DNA from: Ampullaceana balthica
Lineage: Eukaryota; Mollusca; Gastropoda; Lymnaeidae
Assembly (NCBI GenBank): GCA_944989445.1
Contig: CALYLW010000340.1
Location: 302,478 to 366,477, forward strand
Reading direction: 5' to 3'
DNA length: 64,000 nt
Below the pieces are notes generated by a model. The model did not search any database. It had not been told where the DNA came from and worked only from the letters and a program-made list of their open reading frames with translations. Both the position numbers and the translations under genes were made by a program. How positions within the stretch are numbered: the first letter of the stretch is position 1; each line of letters starts with the position of its first letter. Of the stretch, positions 34,301 through 45,099 are shown in pieces.

Positions 34301-34833
34301 AACCCGTAAAAACAAAGTTTTTGACTACAAATCCCTTATATATGAGACATAGCTAAAAGTATTGATTATGTTCAAACGCGACAAACATTTACAGACTGAA
34401 TCTGTCTTAACTCCCCTTTGCTTTATAACCCCGGGGGTGGTGGGAGAGGGGAAAGGTCTGGTCACCGATCGCTGGACCGAGCTCAATGGGACACGTAAAA
34501 TGTAAATAAAAGCACGCCGGTACATCGAAGGATGGCGTCAACGCGCGAACTGAACTGTCTCGTGAAAAAAAAACAATAACAAACTGTAAAATTGAAATAC
34601 ATACGTTGTATAGAGATAAACTAAAAATGCATTAATTTAATTACGAGACGTACGAACGATCTGAAATTTTGATAAGATGCATTGTTAGGTGACACGAGTC
34701 TATGTCCCAATTTTCAGCTCGATGGCATAGCGGGAAGTTGGTCATTTTTTACTTTTGTTTTTATGCCTGCCCGACGACGAACGGCAGACAGAGAGACAGA
34801 GAGAGACGGCGCTGAAGTTAATATAAGGGATTT
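34301..34833 (-). repeat. ~500-bp dispersed repeat, subfamily b, inverted
   Basis: It is the reverse complement of the 33042 copy: AACCCGTAAAAACAAAG at the left and GTTAATATAAGGGATTT at the right. The open frames inside are not shared between copies. Confidence 0.8.
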
Positions 34834-35048
34834 ACAAATCCTCCTATATAGTAAAAGGCAATTTTCTGTCCGTTCTGTCCGGCCATCTATAGCGATTGGT
34901 CCCTAAAATACATATGACTTCTACTGCCAATCATATTGAACACGTTTGCGCAGACGTTCAAAACGAGTTATTTTTTAAGTAGTATTTCTTCCAAGACTTT
35001 ATTTTGAGTTATGCGCTTTGGGATTTATATATAAAAGCTCTCTTTTTA

Positions 35049-35551
35049 AATCCTTTATATTAACTCGTGGTGTCTGGTTGCTTGATTGCTTGCTTGATTT
35101 CTTGTCGCCAAAACTTTGGATCGATTTTTAACCCACTTCCTCGTAAGCTAGCGAGCTGAAATTTATCAGGCAGTTTGGTGGCGATGATAAAAACAAACTA
35201 TGTATCAAAATTTCAGATCGATCGCATGTACCGTAATTAAATTATTTATTTTATATATTATTTTATTTATCTCTTTTTTTCTCTATGTATCATGTTATTT
35301 TTTGAGATAGAGTGTAAGGGTGGGCATTATATTGAACAACCTTTCTGTCGCGCAATAAGGTGCGTATTTTATTGACAACACTTTTTATAAACATATTCCT
35401 GATCGGTGCGCATTATATTAAACACGTTTTACGACACAACTACAATTTTGTATTTTTGGATGGTCTTGCGCTGCGTATTATAATGAACATTCTTTTAGTT
35501 ACTTCTCGTACATAAAGGATTTATAGTCAAATACTTGTTTTTTTACGGGTT
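35049..35551 (+). repeat. ~500-bp dispersed repeat, subfamily a
   Basis: It is collinear with 20751-21240 with high similarity, including CTCGTAAGCTAGCGA and the GTGCGCATTATATTAAAC phrases. It ends GGATTTATAGTCAAATAC then TTTTTTACGGG. Confidence 0.8.
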
Positions 35552-35699
35552 TTTTTATTATGATTTATTTATTTTAACTATAATGAATAGTATTTTGACG
35601 TGATGCACATGTATGCCGGTCGAGACGGCTGTTGGGGGGGGGCGGGGAGTTACAACAACATGCCACCGAACGGTGGCGGAACGTCCTTGGGCGGGCTTT

Positions 35700-35931
35700 T
35701 TTGCTCGTATTATATAAATACTTTGTGTACATTTCAGGAATATTTGGTATTTATCATAGAAGGATAAGTTACTTGGGCTTTTGACAAAAAATAAGTGGGC
35801 GCCATAGGCGTCCTACAACCTTATTATAAAATAATTTGTGTACATTTAAGGAAGTTTAATATTACGTATTTATCATACAAGGACAGGTTAGTTGGGCTTT
35901 TGAAAAAGTTGGGCGCTGCAGCATAACCTAG
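35700..35931 (+). mobile_element. Helitron-like family 3 3' fragment
   Basis: Two versions of the TTTGTGTACATTT / AAGGA(T/C)A(A/G)GTTA / TTGGGCTTTTGA module lie in tandem. The 3' end is GGGCGCTGCAGCATAACCTAG (CTAG 35928-35931) followed by T. It includes the uninterrupted GATAAGTTACTTGGGC site that serves as the empty site for the 32025 MITE. Confidence 0.65.
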
Positions 35932-36188
35932 TTTTACAAGATTCTGCAGATTCAGCGTCTCATCATGTCAAGAAATGTTCCATTATTAACATAAGATTTA
36001 TCTTTGTTATGGCCATGGAATGGCATTCCAGATTAGCGGTAAATCTAGAATTGTATGCAAGGCCGGGCCATCACAATGACACTTTCAGTATCAATCTACT
36101 TACTTGATAAGTTTCAATCTACCTATGGACGTGGTCATATTTGCTGCACAGCAATACTCAGTGTCAGGATGGATGTTCTCTTTAAAAA

Positions 36189-36740
36189 ATGGCGCGATAC
36201 AATCAGAGCGTGGTGAGCATGCTGGACTAGTATGGACAAATGGCATCATACAATCAGAGCGTGGTGAGCATGCTGGACTAGTATGGACAAATGGCATCAT
36301 ACAATCAGAGCGTGGTGAGCATGCTGGACTAGTATGGACAAATGGCATCATACAATCAGAGCGTGGTGAGCATGCTGGACTAGTATGGACAAATGGCATC
36401 ATACAATCAGAGCGTGGTAAGCATGCTGGACTAGTATGGACAAATGGCATCATACAATCAGAGCGTGGTGAGCATGCTGGACTAGTATGGACAAATGGCA
36501 TCATACAATCAGAGCGTGGTGAGCATGCTGGACTAGTATGGACAAATGGCATCATACAATCAGAGCGTGGTGAGCATGCTGGACTAGTATGGACAAATGG
36601 CATCATACAATCAGAGCATGGTGAGCATGCTGGACTAGTATGTACAAATGGCATCATACAATCAGAGCGTGGTGAGCATGCTAGACTAGTATGGACAAAT
36701 GGCGCTATACAATCAGAGCGTGGTGAGCATACTGGACTAT
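36189..36740 (+). repeat. 51-bp minisatellite, 11 copies
   Basis: Eleven copies of a 51-bp unit containing ACAATCAGAGCGTGGTGAGC start every 51 bp from about 36199 to 36709. Copies differ by single bases. Because 51 is 17 codons, frames stay open on both strands (36104-36775 plus, 36100-36753 minus), producing 17-residue peptide repeats. Neither has a domain, signal peptide or codon evidence, so I treat this as non-coding. Confidence 0.95.
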
Positions 36741-36744
36741 CATA

Positions 36745-38160
36745 CACTAGCATAAACTACCATCTTAATATTTGAGAAAATTGATTGATTTTGAGGAAAT
36801 AAATTGCTGTAATTTCCATTTAAATAATTACTTAAATTTGTGTGTTAAGCGAACATCACAGATAATTAATAATTAATAACCTTAGTATAGCTTTAAATAT
36901 TTACATTTATGTTAAAGAAAATTGATAATGTCTTCAATGTTCAGCGTGATAAGATTTGCGGCTCAATGATCTAAAAATAACATATATGTTTATAATTTTC
37001 ATTCAACATTCAAAGAGCGCTTTCAACAAACTGATGAATTAACAAGCACACATAAAAATCATATTGCAAAATGGCTTAAATCCTTAGTCATTATCTAAGT
37101 AGTCATCTTTTATAATCCCAAATATTTAATTAAAATTATAGTCTTCCTTTTTGTAATTCATATCTCATCAATAAAATATTTATTTAAACTCCATGAAATA
37201 TTAAAAGTCCAAATTGAATAAATAAAGAATGGCAGTATTTTTTGTCCTTCACTTGTTTACCTTCTGTTAGACATTTTGATCAATAAAAGAAGTTCGACCA
37301 CATTTAATATCGACCAATCAACAATCAATGCCATAAATAATTCCCTTCAGTGAAACTGGTTAAATATTATTTAGAGAGTTGTGTTTGCCAATTTCTGGGT
37401 GGATCATGACAGATGTGATGTCCGATACGAGATCTGGTCTGTCCGCTGGGTGTTCACTTGGATACAGAAATGGGTCAAAAATATGGGTCAAACTGTTAAA
37501 ACCATATCATCTATTAAACGTGACAAATACATTCAAAAGAATAATTTTTGTAAATATAAACACTCCGTCATTAGATTAAGAATTTAATATGTTAAAGTTG
37601 TATTTAAAATTGTTTCAGTTTATTCTTTCCAGAAATAGAGGTAAGAAGTCCACATCAGATTACCTGTCACCAATGAAAATGTTGCATCTTTTGAGGAAAC
37701 CCAGGTTGTATTGAAGAGGAGTGGACTTGGGGACGGAGCAGTTTTGAGGGATGCAGATGGAGATAAGTGGATGAGTGGTGAAATTGTGAAGGGATTGATT
37801 AGGCAAAGGCTGCAGTTTAGAGGAAATATTTGTTCAAATTAAGCCACGTTAAAGCCACAATAAAAATGTTGATGAATGACTATCGTTAAAAAGTTATCCG
37901 CTGACCTGGAGAGGAGATGGGCGCCGCCAGGGTGTACCAAGCCCCGAGAAATTCTAATGGAAACATTATAACCCCCAACGACCACGAGGTTATGGGAACA
38001 AAACAAACTGCCATTATTGACTCATCTCACATGTTACTTACTTTCGTTAAGCCAACTTGTCTCAAGCAGCTCTCTCCATCCGTGCACACTTTCTGGAATC
38101 TTCTTTGTGTAACTGTTATCACTGACAATGCGCACCCTCGTGATCCATAACAGAACAGAA
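36745..38160. other. Stretch without a supported gene
   Basis: AT-rich to 37370. Two overlapping frames at 37379-37587 look slightly protein-like (one reads WVDHDRCDVRYEIWS) and follow a TTTAG that could be a splice acceptor. I recognise no family and cannot choose a frame. The rest shows nothing. Confidence 0.3.
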
Positions 38161-38162
38161 TA

Positions 38163-38872
38163 CAGTAACATTCCGATAATCCGGCACGTTCTGGACCGGC
38201 TCGGTGCCGGACTATCGGAAATTCCGGTCTATCGGGCGGTGCCCTTTCTTTTTAGTCTAGGCTTTGCCGTAAAACAAATGTACTTTGTTTTTTTAACTAC
38301 ATACATACATAAATCGTAATTTTAAGAACAATCAGGTTAATAATTAAACTACAAATACAGTATTCAAATACACAAAAGTTGATTTCTGATTGAGAGTCAG
38401 TGTTACTTGTTTTCGTTTCTCTTCTTTTGAACTCAAAAGCTTAGGTTTTGAAAACATGGTCACTGTACAGTTAGAACGAAACTCACTTTGTTTATTAACA
38501 GTTTCAAGAGTTACGTACGTCACTACAGATGTACTGTATTACAGTAGAGAGTACTGAGACACAGTTTACTGCGATGTGAAAGGACACAAAACGCAGAAAA
38601 AAATGGCGAGACGCTTCGTGATTGATTATAATCTGTGCTGCACTGCACCTGTATTTATTGTGACAGCTGAGACTAGCCGGCCGCGAATTGTTTCCGAACA
38701 ATGCCGAGCGCTTCCCCGAACTACCACGAAAACTTCCGAGTATCTCTCAAGCGTTTTTATTTCCTTTTAAGACATACTTTGGAGAAAACCAATTTTTTTT
38801 TAATTTTCTGGAGCGATGCCGGACTATCGGGCATTCCTGACTGTTGGATGCCGGATTATCGGACTTTTACTG
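38163..38872. mobile_element. Tc1/mariner pogo-like (Tigger-type) non-autonomous element
   Basis: The left end CAGTAACATTCCGATAATCC and the right end, reverse-complemented, CAGTAAAAGTCCGATAATCC are inverted repeats. TA flanks both sides (38161-38162, 38873-38874), the mariner-type duplication. TGCCGGACTATCGG also occurs subterminally on both sides. The 710-bp interior has no intact transposase. Confidence 0.8.
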
Positions 38873-38874
38873 TA

Positions 38875-40230
38875 TATGTAACTCATATCAGTTTGTCTTA
38901 TGATAGACATTCTTTTGGAATATAACGCAAACTTACCAGCAATTCCTTTGGTTTATAAAAATAGTCATTGGCCTTATCATGAATGGTTAAAGATTCTAGA
39001 TATTAATTCTAATTAATTTGATTTTTTTAGACTATGTATAACCCGATATCGCATACACATAAGCCTTTCATGCCCAATAAAATCAATGTAACTAAAGTTA
39101 CTAAATTTTAAAAAAATAATAATATACCAGACACAGAGATCATGTTTGTTAAATGCTACACTACGTTAGGATCCCATTCACCATTCTTTGATCAATTGCG
39201 TGGAAGTTGTTTGTGTTACAGACACAACATCAACGTTTGTTGTGACTGGCTGTGTACACTGAGCCCACAATGATATAATGATTTGAGTTGGAAAAAGGAA
39301 AACATTAAAATTAATTTGCAGAAGGACTTCAGCAACAAACAAAAAATTAATACCTAGAGAATTACTGTCCGGAAAAAGTTGTGGATGGATGTTTTATATG
39401 GATTGCGAATGTTTTAGTATTTCTTATAAGGAACATCTAACATTCCGGGACACAACGAAGATAAATGTTCATTAAGTAGAGGAATAAGTTGTCTTGAGAT
39501 ATATAGATTATAGATAAATGAGATTATATCTGCATGTCGTCGAACTGATAAATAAAAGAGCGTCCAAATAGATAACAGATTTAAGATGGGTATTTCTATA
39601 AAAGAAAAAAGTAAAAAAATATATTTATTATTTTAAAACAACAAACAAACTGAAAGAAAACAACATTCACTAACATATTAACTATTCTTAAAACCCAGTA
39701 TGGAATTATAAATATTCTGCAAATGATGTGGAGGGAATATCGTGTATATAATTTCTGAAAGATAATTTGGAATCTTGTTCTTTTACACCTGGCACAACCT
39801 AAAATGATTAGGTGATGAGACTAGTGAATTGATCATATTTTTTTTTAAATTTAAGGTGGGAAATTTAATGAGAAAGAAGTGTATCTTCAACTTTTTCTCT
39901 TTGATGGGTCAAAACTTAAAGACCTCAGTTGATAATTATCCACAATGACATACTAGTGAAATTTATGGTTACATTTGAAGTATTCCAACTAATAAGGCCT
40001 TCAAAACTGCATTAAAAACACGTCCCTTCAAGCTTTCCTGTCAAAATTAAACAATAATCAAACATTTCTTTAAATGATACCCGTAGCCTATATGCGCCGT
40101 AATGTCATTATATGTTGTATTGGGGATATGAATATTTTACATTGAATGAGTTGGTAATAATGCGTGTTACTTTTTTATGTAAAAGGTTGTGATGTTAGTT
40201 GCTTGCGGGAGTACTGCGCTATATAAATTA
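38875..40230. other. Stretch without recognised features
   Basis: AT-rich DNA. No open frame, array or element end was identified. Confidence 0.4.
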
Positions 40231-41418
40231 CTAGCAGACCAGTCGTGCGTTGCAACGATCTCAGCAAAAATGAATAAATTTAAAGAAACCAATGAGTGTT
40301 ATGTTTAAAAATAATTATGCAGAAACCTTCGCGGAAGAATGGAACAAATTCCAAGTTTCATATCAAACGGATAAATAAATTATTAATTAAATAGCGTACA
40401 AAAAAGGAACGATAATAAGGGCCCCGCTCCAAAATGAGTGATAATATAGTTTGTTTATTGCCATTGTACTCAAGATTTATTCCTCAATATCGTGTAAAAT
40501 TGAATAGGGAATACAATTATTAAAGTTCAGTAAAAAGACATTTGGGGCCCCCAGCTCCGAGGGAATGGACATTAGGAGTTCAGTGCACTATAGTAATATA
40601 GGCTTTTAAGTTTTTATATACTAAGTTTGGTCAAAATCCAGTTATTTTCTTATTATGTAACGCTTAAACTAATTTTTATATAGCTAATATAAGGGGAAAA
40701 TGTCATTAAGGTGCCCCCGGACCATTCGGTGTAAGAGGTCAACTTCAAAATCCCGTTCATTTTAATTCAGTTTTATTGTGGATATATTTCTCAAGATGTT
40801 TAAAAATAAAATAGGAAAATATCTTAATATGGGCTTTCAAGTTTTTGTATACAAAGTTTGGTGAAGATCTATTCATTTACTAAGTAGCTAACGCATGACC
40901 TAATATTTATATAGCTCATATAAGCAAAAAACGAAATTAAGGGCCCCGGGGCCCATTCAGGGCAAGATATGAAGTTCAAAAACCTGTTCATTTCAATATG
41001 GATAATAGTGGATACATTTACCATTATTTATCAAGTTTTTTAATAATTTAATTGAGGAATAAAATCTTAAAAGTTTAAGTAAAAAGGTATTTTGGGCCCC
41101 AGCCCCGAATGAGTGGCCATTAGGAGTCAATTGCCCTATAGTAATATAATATGGGCTACCAAGTTTTTGTATACAAAGTTTGGTTACGATCTATTCATTT
41201 ACTCAGTAGAAAACGCTTAAACTAATTTTTATATAGCTCGTATAAGCAAAATATGACATTATGGGCCCCCGGCGCCCCATGAGTGTTAAATTTTGAAAAA
41301 AAAAGTAGCCAGTTACCATCCCAGGAGCATACTCAACAGTCTCGAAAAGTTTCATGACGATCGGGTGAATGGTTTAGTCATCTTTAAAGGACATGCATAC
41401 ACACACACAGACATACTT

Positions 41419-41498
<80 letters not shown>

Positions 41499-41938
41499 TA
41501 ATAATTAAAAGGTTTACAAAAGAAGAAACGATATTAAGGGCACACCCCAAAATGAGTGATAAGTTATATCACTTAGAAGAAATTGACATTAGAAGTTCAG
41601 TGCCCCAAAGGAATGACTATTATGGGCTAAGTGCCCTATGGTATTTTAATATTGGCTATCAAGTTGTTATATAGAAAGTTTGGTTAAGATCCAACAAGTT
41701 ACACAGTAGATAGCGCTTAAACTAATTTTTATTTAGCTCATATAAGCACAAATGACATTATGGGCCCCCGGTGCCCATTGAGTGTTAAATTTAGAAAAAA
41801 AACATTCCCAGTTACCATCCCAGGTGGGTACTCACCATTCTCCCAAAATTTCATGAGATCGGATGAATGGTTAAGTCAGCTATAAAGGACATGCACACAC
41901 ACACAGAGACATACTTTGATTTTTATATATATATATCA
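40231..41938 (-). mobile_element. Helitron-like element with GGGCCC boxes, copy B
   Basis: On the minus strand the 3' end is CTAG at 40231-40234, preceded by a GTTGCAACGCACGAC hairpin-like stretch. A 5' module, TCAAAGTATGTC (41410-41421), is followed by a long TA tract. A second 5' module ends at 41919. The body contains repeated phrases such as CTACCAAGTTTTTGTATAC and TTTATATAGCTCATATAAGC, and GC blocks of the GGGCCCC type every ~130-250 bp. It is non-coding and internally duplicated. Confidence 0.7.
41422..41491. repeat. (TA)n microsatellite inside Helitron-like element
   Basis: About 70 bp of TA separate two 5' modules of the element, so one module seems to have been duplicated together with its TA tract. 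Confidence 0.95.
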
Positions 41939-41944
41939 AATATA

Positions 41945-42287
41945 TCTATATATCTAATTCAGTAGAACAAGAAAAAGTCGTGTGCAAATAAGCACGCGCT
42001 GGGGTCAACCAATCACAGTTTATGGTTGGCAAGCGAAGGTGTTGGAGGTGGGTCTCGAGACCAACAATACTTCTTGCGTTCACTTTCATTGTTCCTTCAC
42101 AGAATAACATGTATTTCGTAGTGTAGTAGTTATTACATCCGCATAAAACGAGGAAGGTCCTGGGTTCAAGCCCCCACCGAAACATTATTTTTTAATTTTT
42201 AAAGTTGTTTGTTTCCGTTCTTTTCTCCTTGCTTTGCACTATCTATAAGCAAGTCTGCGGCGTATGCTACGCCGTGGTCGTATCTAG
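41945..42287 (+). mobile_element. Helitron-like element, family 2, carrying tRNA-derived insert
   Basis: It starts TCTATATATCTAATTCAG after A. It ends with a strong hairpin, CGGCGTA (42258-42264) / TACGCCG (42268-42274) with a 3-base loop, then CTAG (42284-42287) and T. The flanks match the family 2 copies at 10746-11008 and 32810-32925, but about 110 bp in the middle, containing a tRNA-Val-like sequence, are extra. Confidence 0.75.
42111..42184 (+). pseudogene. tRNA-Val-derived sequence (SINE head or tRNA pseudogene)
   Basis: The 74-base segment starts GTATTTCGTAGTGTAGTAG and closely follows eukaryotic tRNA-Val. It has a D-arm/A-box TAGTGTAGTAG, a TCCGC/GAGGA anticodon stem with one mismatch and a T-arm/B-box GGTTCAAGCCC (42163-42173), and ends CCGAAACA. 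The anticodon position reads AAA where tRNA-Val normally has AAC, and the acceptor and T stems contain mismatches. It is best read as a tRNA-derived SINE head or pseudogene. Internal promoter boxes survive in part. Confidence 0.75.
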
Positions 42288-42289
42288 TT

Positions 42290-42735
42290 ATTATTATTAT
42301 TATTATAAATACTGCCATAATGTCTAGAAAGCATTTAGATTTTCAGGCAATGTTTGTATTGCGGTGCTTGGGATAAAATATTTCCATTTTTTTTGGTACT
42401 TCATCAACTCATTCACCTATTTATGAAGTAAGTCTTCTTTGAACAACGAACTGGTAACAATAAGTTGTCTTACAGTCTTTGACTGCTATACAGCTTTCAA
42501 ATAAATACACGATACATAAACGAATTGTGTTAATAAAACAACAAAGCTTTAAAAAGGTTTACATGAGACTGAGACATAAAGAATGACTGATAATGAATTT
42601 CACAAAGTCCTAGACTTCAGTTTTGATGTTTTAAAACTCAGAGTTGAATTGGACTATTTTAGAATCTCTTCCTATACTCTCGCTAAGTGTTTAATGATTT
42701 CTTAAGCTCTTTAATTTAAATAAAAGCGTGTAAAT
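42290..42735. other. Short featureless stretch
   Basis: A TTA microsatellite (42288-42304) and AT-rich sequence. Nothing else was seen. Confidence 0.5.
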
Positions 42736-42740
42736 AAAGC

Positions 42741-43250
42741 AAACCCGTAAAAACAAAGTTTTTGACTATAAATCACTTATATATGAGACATAACTAACAG
42801 TATTGATTATTTTCAAACATTACATTTACAGACTGAATCTGTCTTAACTCAACTTTGCTTCATAACCCTGAAGTCTGGTCACCGATCGCTGGTCCGAGCT
42901 CAGCGTGACACGTAAAATGTAAACAAAATCACACCGGTACTTCGATGGGTCGCGTCAAAGCGTCAACTCAAACTCTCACGTGGTAAAAAAAACAATAACA
43001 AACAGTCAATTTGAATTACATACCTTATATAGGATAAACTAAAAGTGCATTAATTTAATTAGGGTACGTTCGATCGATCTGAAATTTTGATACGATGCAT
43101 TGTTAGGTGAGACAGGTCCATGTGCCAAATTTCAGCTCGATCGGATCACGTGAAGTGGGTCATTTTTTTACTTTTGTTTTTCCGCCCGACCGACGTACGA
43201 AGAGAGAGATGACGACAGACAAGATTTCGAAGTTAATATAAGGGATTTAA
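42741..43250 (-). repeat. ~500-bp dispersed repeat, subfamily b, inverted
   Basis: Same layout as 34301-34833: AAACCCGTAAAAACAAAG at the left, TTTCAGCTCGATCGGATC in the body and AGTTAATATAAGGGATTTA at the right. Confidence 0.8.
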
Positions 43251-43256
43251 TAAAAC

Positions 43257-43454
43257 AAACCCGTAAAAACAAAGTTTTTTACTATAAATCCCTTATATAT
43301 GAGTCATAACTAACAGTATTGATTATTTTCAAGCGTGACAAGCATTTACAGACTGAATCTGTCTTAACTCAACTTTGAGAGATCACGACAGAACGACAGA
43401 GAGAGAGAGAGAGAGATGACGACAGAGACGGCCGTGAAGTTAATATAAGGGATA
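43257..43454 (-). repeat. Internally deleted copy of ~500-bp repeat
   Basis: It has the same left end and right end as the preceding copy, directly adjacent and in the same orientation, but the middle is missing and the ends join at about 43380. Confidence 0.75.
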
Positions 43455-43465
43455 TAAAAATGAAG

Positions 43466-43508
43466 ACAAATTTACGATCTATAGACAGTTATTATTTACC
43501 ATCTATAC
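43466..43508 (+). repeat. ~24-bp repeat, left of hAT insertion
   Basis: GATCTATAGACAGTTATTAT repeats here and continues after 44700. The hAT element has split the array. Confidence 0.8.
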
Positions 43509-44699
43509 CAGGGGTGGCCAGACCTGTAGTATCTGAGAGCCATTTTGATAATTTAAAACATTGAAGCACTATGGTGCACGCCATTTTCGAAATGAAAATT
43601 GCTTTAGGTTTTATTTTTTTTTAAATATTGTTTATTGGAAATTATTCATTTGTTTTAACCCAAACGGGAAGTTGAAGATTTCCATAATTAACAAATATTA
43701 AAATATGTAAAATATATAAATAGAAACAAAATGCCTTTAGACTTATAATTATAGTGCACATTAATTGTTTTGATTCTGCAGAGTAGCCTTTGAACCACCA
43801 TTTTTTAAAAAATATGGTTGCTTTAAAATAGTTAAAATTCAACAAAATTCTTCCAGATGCTTGTTACTAGTTACTTCTCGATGCTTTGATTTTATGAACT
43901 TGATTTTAGATTACAAACATTTGCTGGAATTAGTGTTATCAGTTGTCAAAATTTGGAGTTATTTGGATCTAATATAGAAATTACTCCTTCACATTCTTCT
44001 TGTCCCCCTCAGCACAATTTTGTTTTACACGAGCAATTTTCCAACCGATGGATAAACTTGCCTCAGTTAAGGTGACATCTTCTTTGCTGAAAGCAGAAAG
44101 TAGTGTCTGCTGCTGACACATTTCAGACTTCAACTCAGCCAGCTTGTTTTTTTCTTAATTCCGATTGAAGATTATACTGCGATGCAAAGTCTTCGTGACT
44201 TTTTGAAATAGTCGCTTCAAATTGCTAGCTTTTTAATTTGCTATCAGCATTTGGTAAATGAAGAAAAGATGGCCTATCTTCTTTATCGATAAATTCAAAG
44301 TCCTCTTCACATGCTGGCAGAATTCTTTATATTTTCGTTCCCTGCAACTATTTGCCATATCAAATGTAAAATTGTAAAGAATAAGTTATTAACTTTAGTA
44401 GGAATAATGGCAATCGTCAATACTTTCGAAATGTGGATTAGACCAAAAACCAGAACCAAAAATTTAATAGTTTATTTACATCACCAACCAACAAGTAACA
44501 AATATCTTCCTTCAACTTTGAAAAATTCAAATCAAGCCCTCTTTTTTTCAAAATTTGTTTCGGTAAATTTTTCAAAAACTTCCTTAAAAATACATGTGCT
44601 ATATATTTCAAAGTTCAAAGTTCATAAATTGTTCGGGAGCCGCAATTTGATCACAGAAGAGCCGCATGCGGCTCGCGAGCCGCAGTTTGGCCACCGTTG
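43509..44699. mobile_element. hAT-like element with perfect 8-bp duplication
   Basis: The left end is CAGGGGTGGCCAGACC and the right end, reverse-complemented, is CAACGGTGGCCAAACTGC. Inside the right end is a GC palindrome GCCGCATGCGGC followed by TCGCGA. ATCTATAC at 43501-43508 and 44700-44707 is an exact 8-bp duplication. The 1,191-bp body has no recognisable transposase. A 129-codon plus-strand frame (44311-44700) shows no domain, and a degraded minus-strand frame is seen around 43980-44330. Confidence 0.88.
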
Positions 44700-44836
44700 A
44701 TCTATACACAGCTATTATTTACGATCTATAGACAGTTAATATTTATTATCTATAGACAGTAATTTTGTACTATCTATAGACAGTTATTTTTTTACGATCT
44801 ATAGACAGTTATTATTTAAGATTTACAGACAGTTAT
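44700..44836 (+). repeat. ~24-27 bp repeat, right of hAT insertion
   Basis: Five imperfect copies of TCTATAGACAGTTATT with variable AT-rich spacers. Confidence 0.85.
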
Positions 44837-45029
44837 TTGGTTAAGGATATCGATGAATTGACTGAGAGGTTTGAAGCTTTGAAGATCAGAAAAGAAACAT
44901 TTTAAAAGCTTATTTTTTAAATGTAAAATTTGCTGTAATTGAACGTGGTAAAATAAATCCAGCCTATGATCTTCAACTATAGTAATTTTCCCCCTAGTTT
45001 TTATACTTTACTCTATTTTAACAAGATGA

Positions 45030-45096
45030 CCTGGAAAGGGGGGGGGCACGATTATTTTACTCTACCAGGTGACACCAACACAAGCTACGCCACTGC
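45030..45096. mobile_element. Possible hAT terminal fragment
   Basis: AAGCTACGCCACTG (about 45083-45096) is the reverse complement of a CAGTGGCGTAGC terminal repeat like that of the 56714 element. The opposite end was not found. Confidence 0.35.
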
Positions 45097-45099
45097 CTT

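Noticed and set aside
37379..37587. Host gene exon
   Set aside because: Two frames compete, no family is recognised, and the TTTAG acceptor alone is not enough.
42111..42184. Functional tRNA gene
   Set aside because: Mismatches in the acceptor and T stems and an altered anticodon position, within a mobile element, point to a derived sequence.
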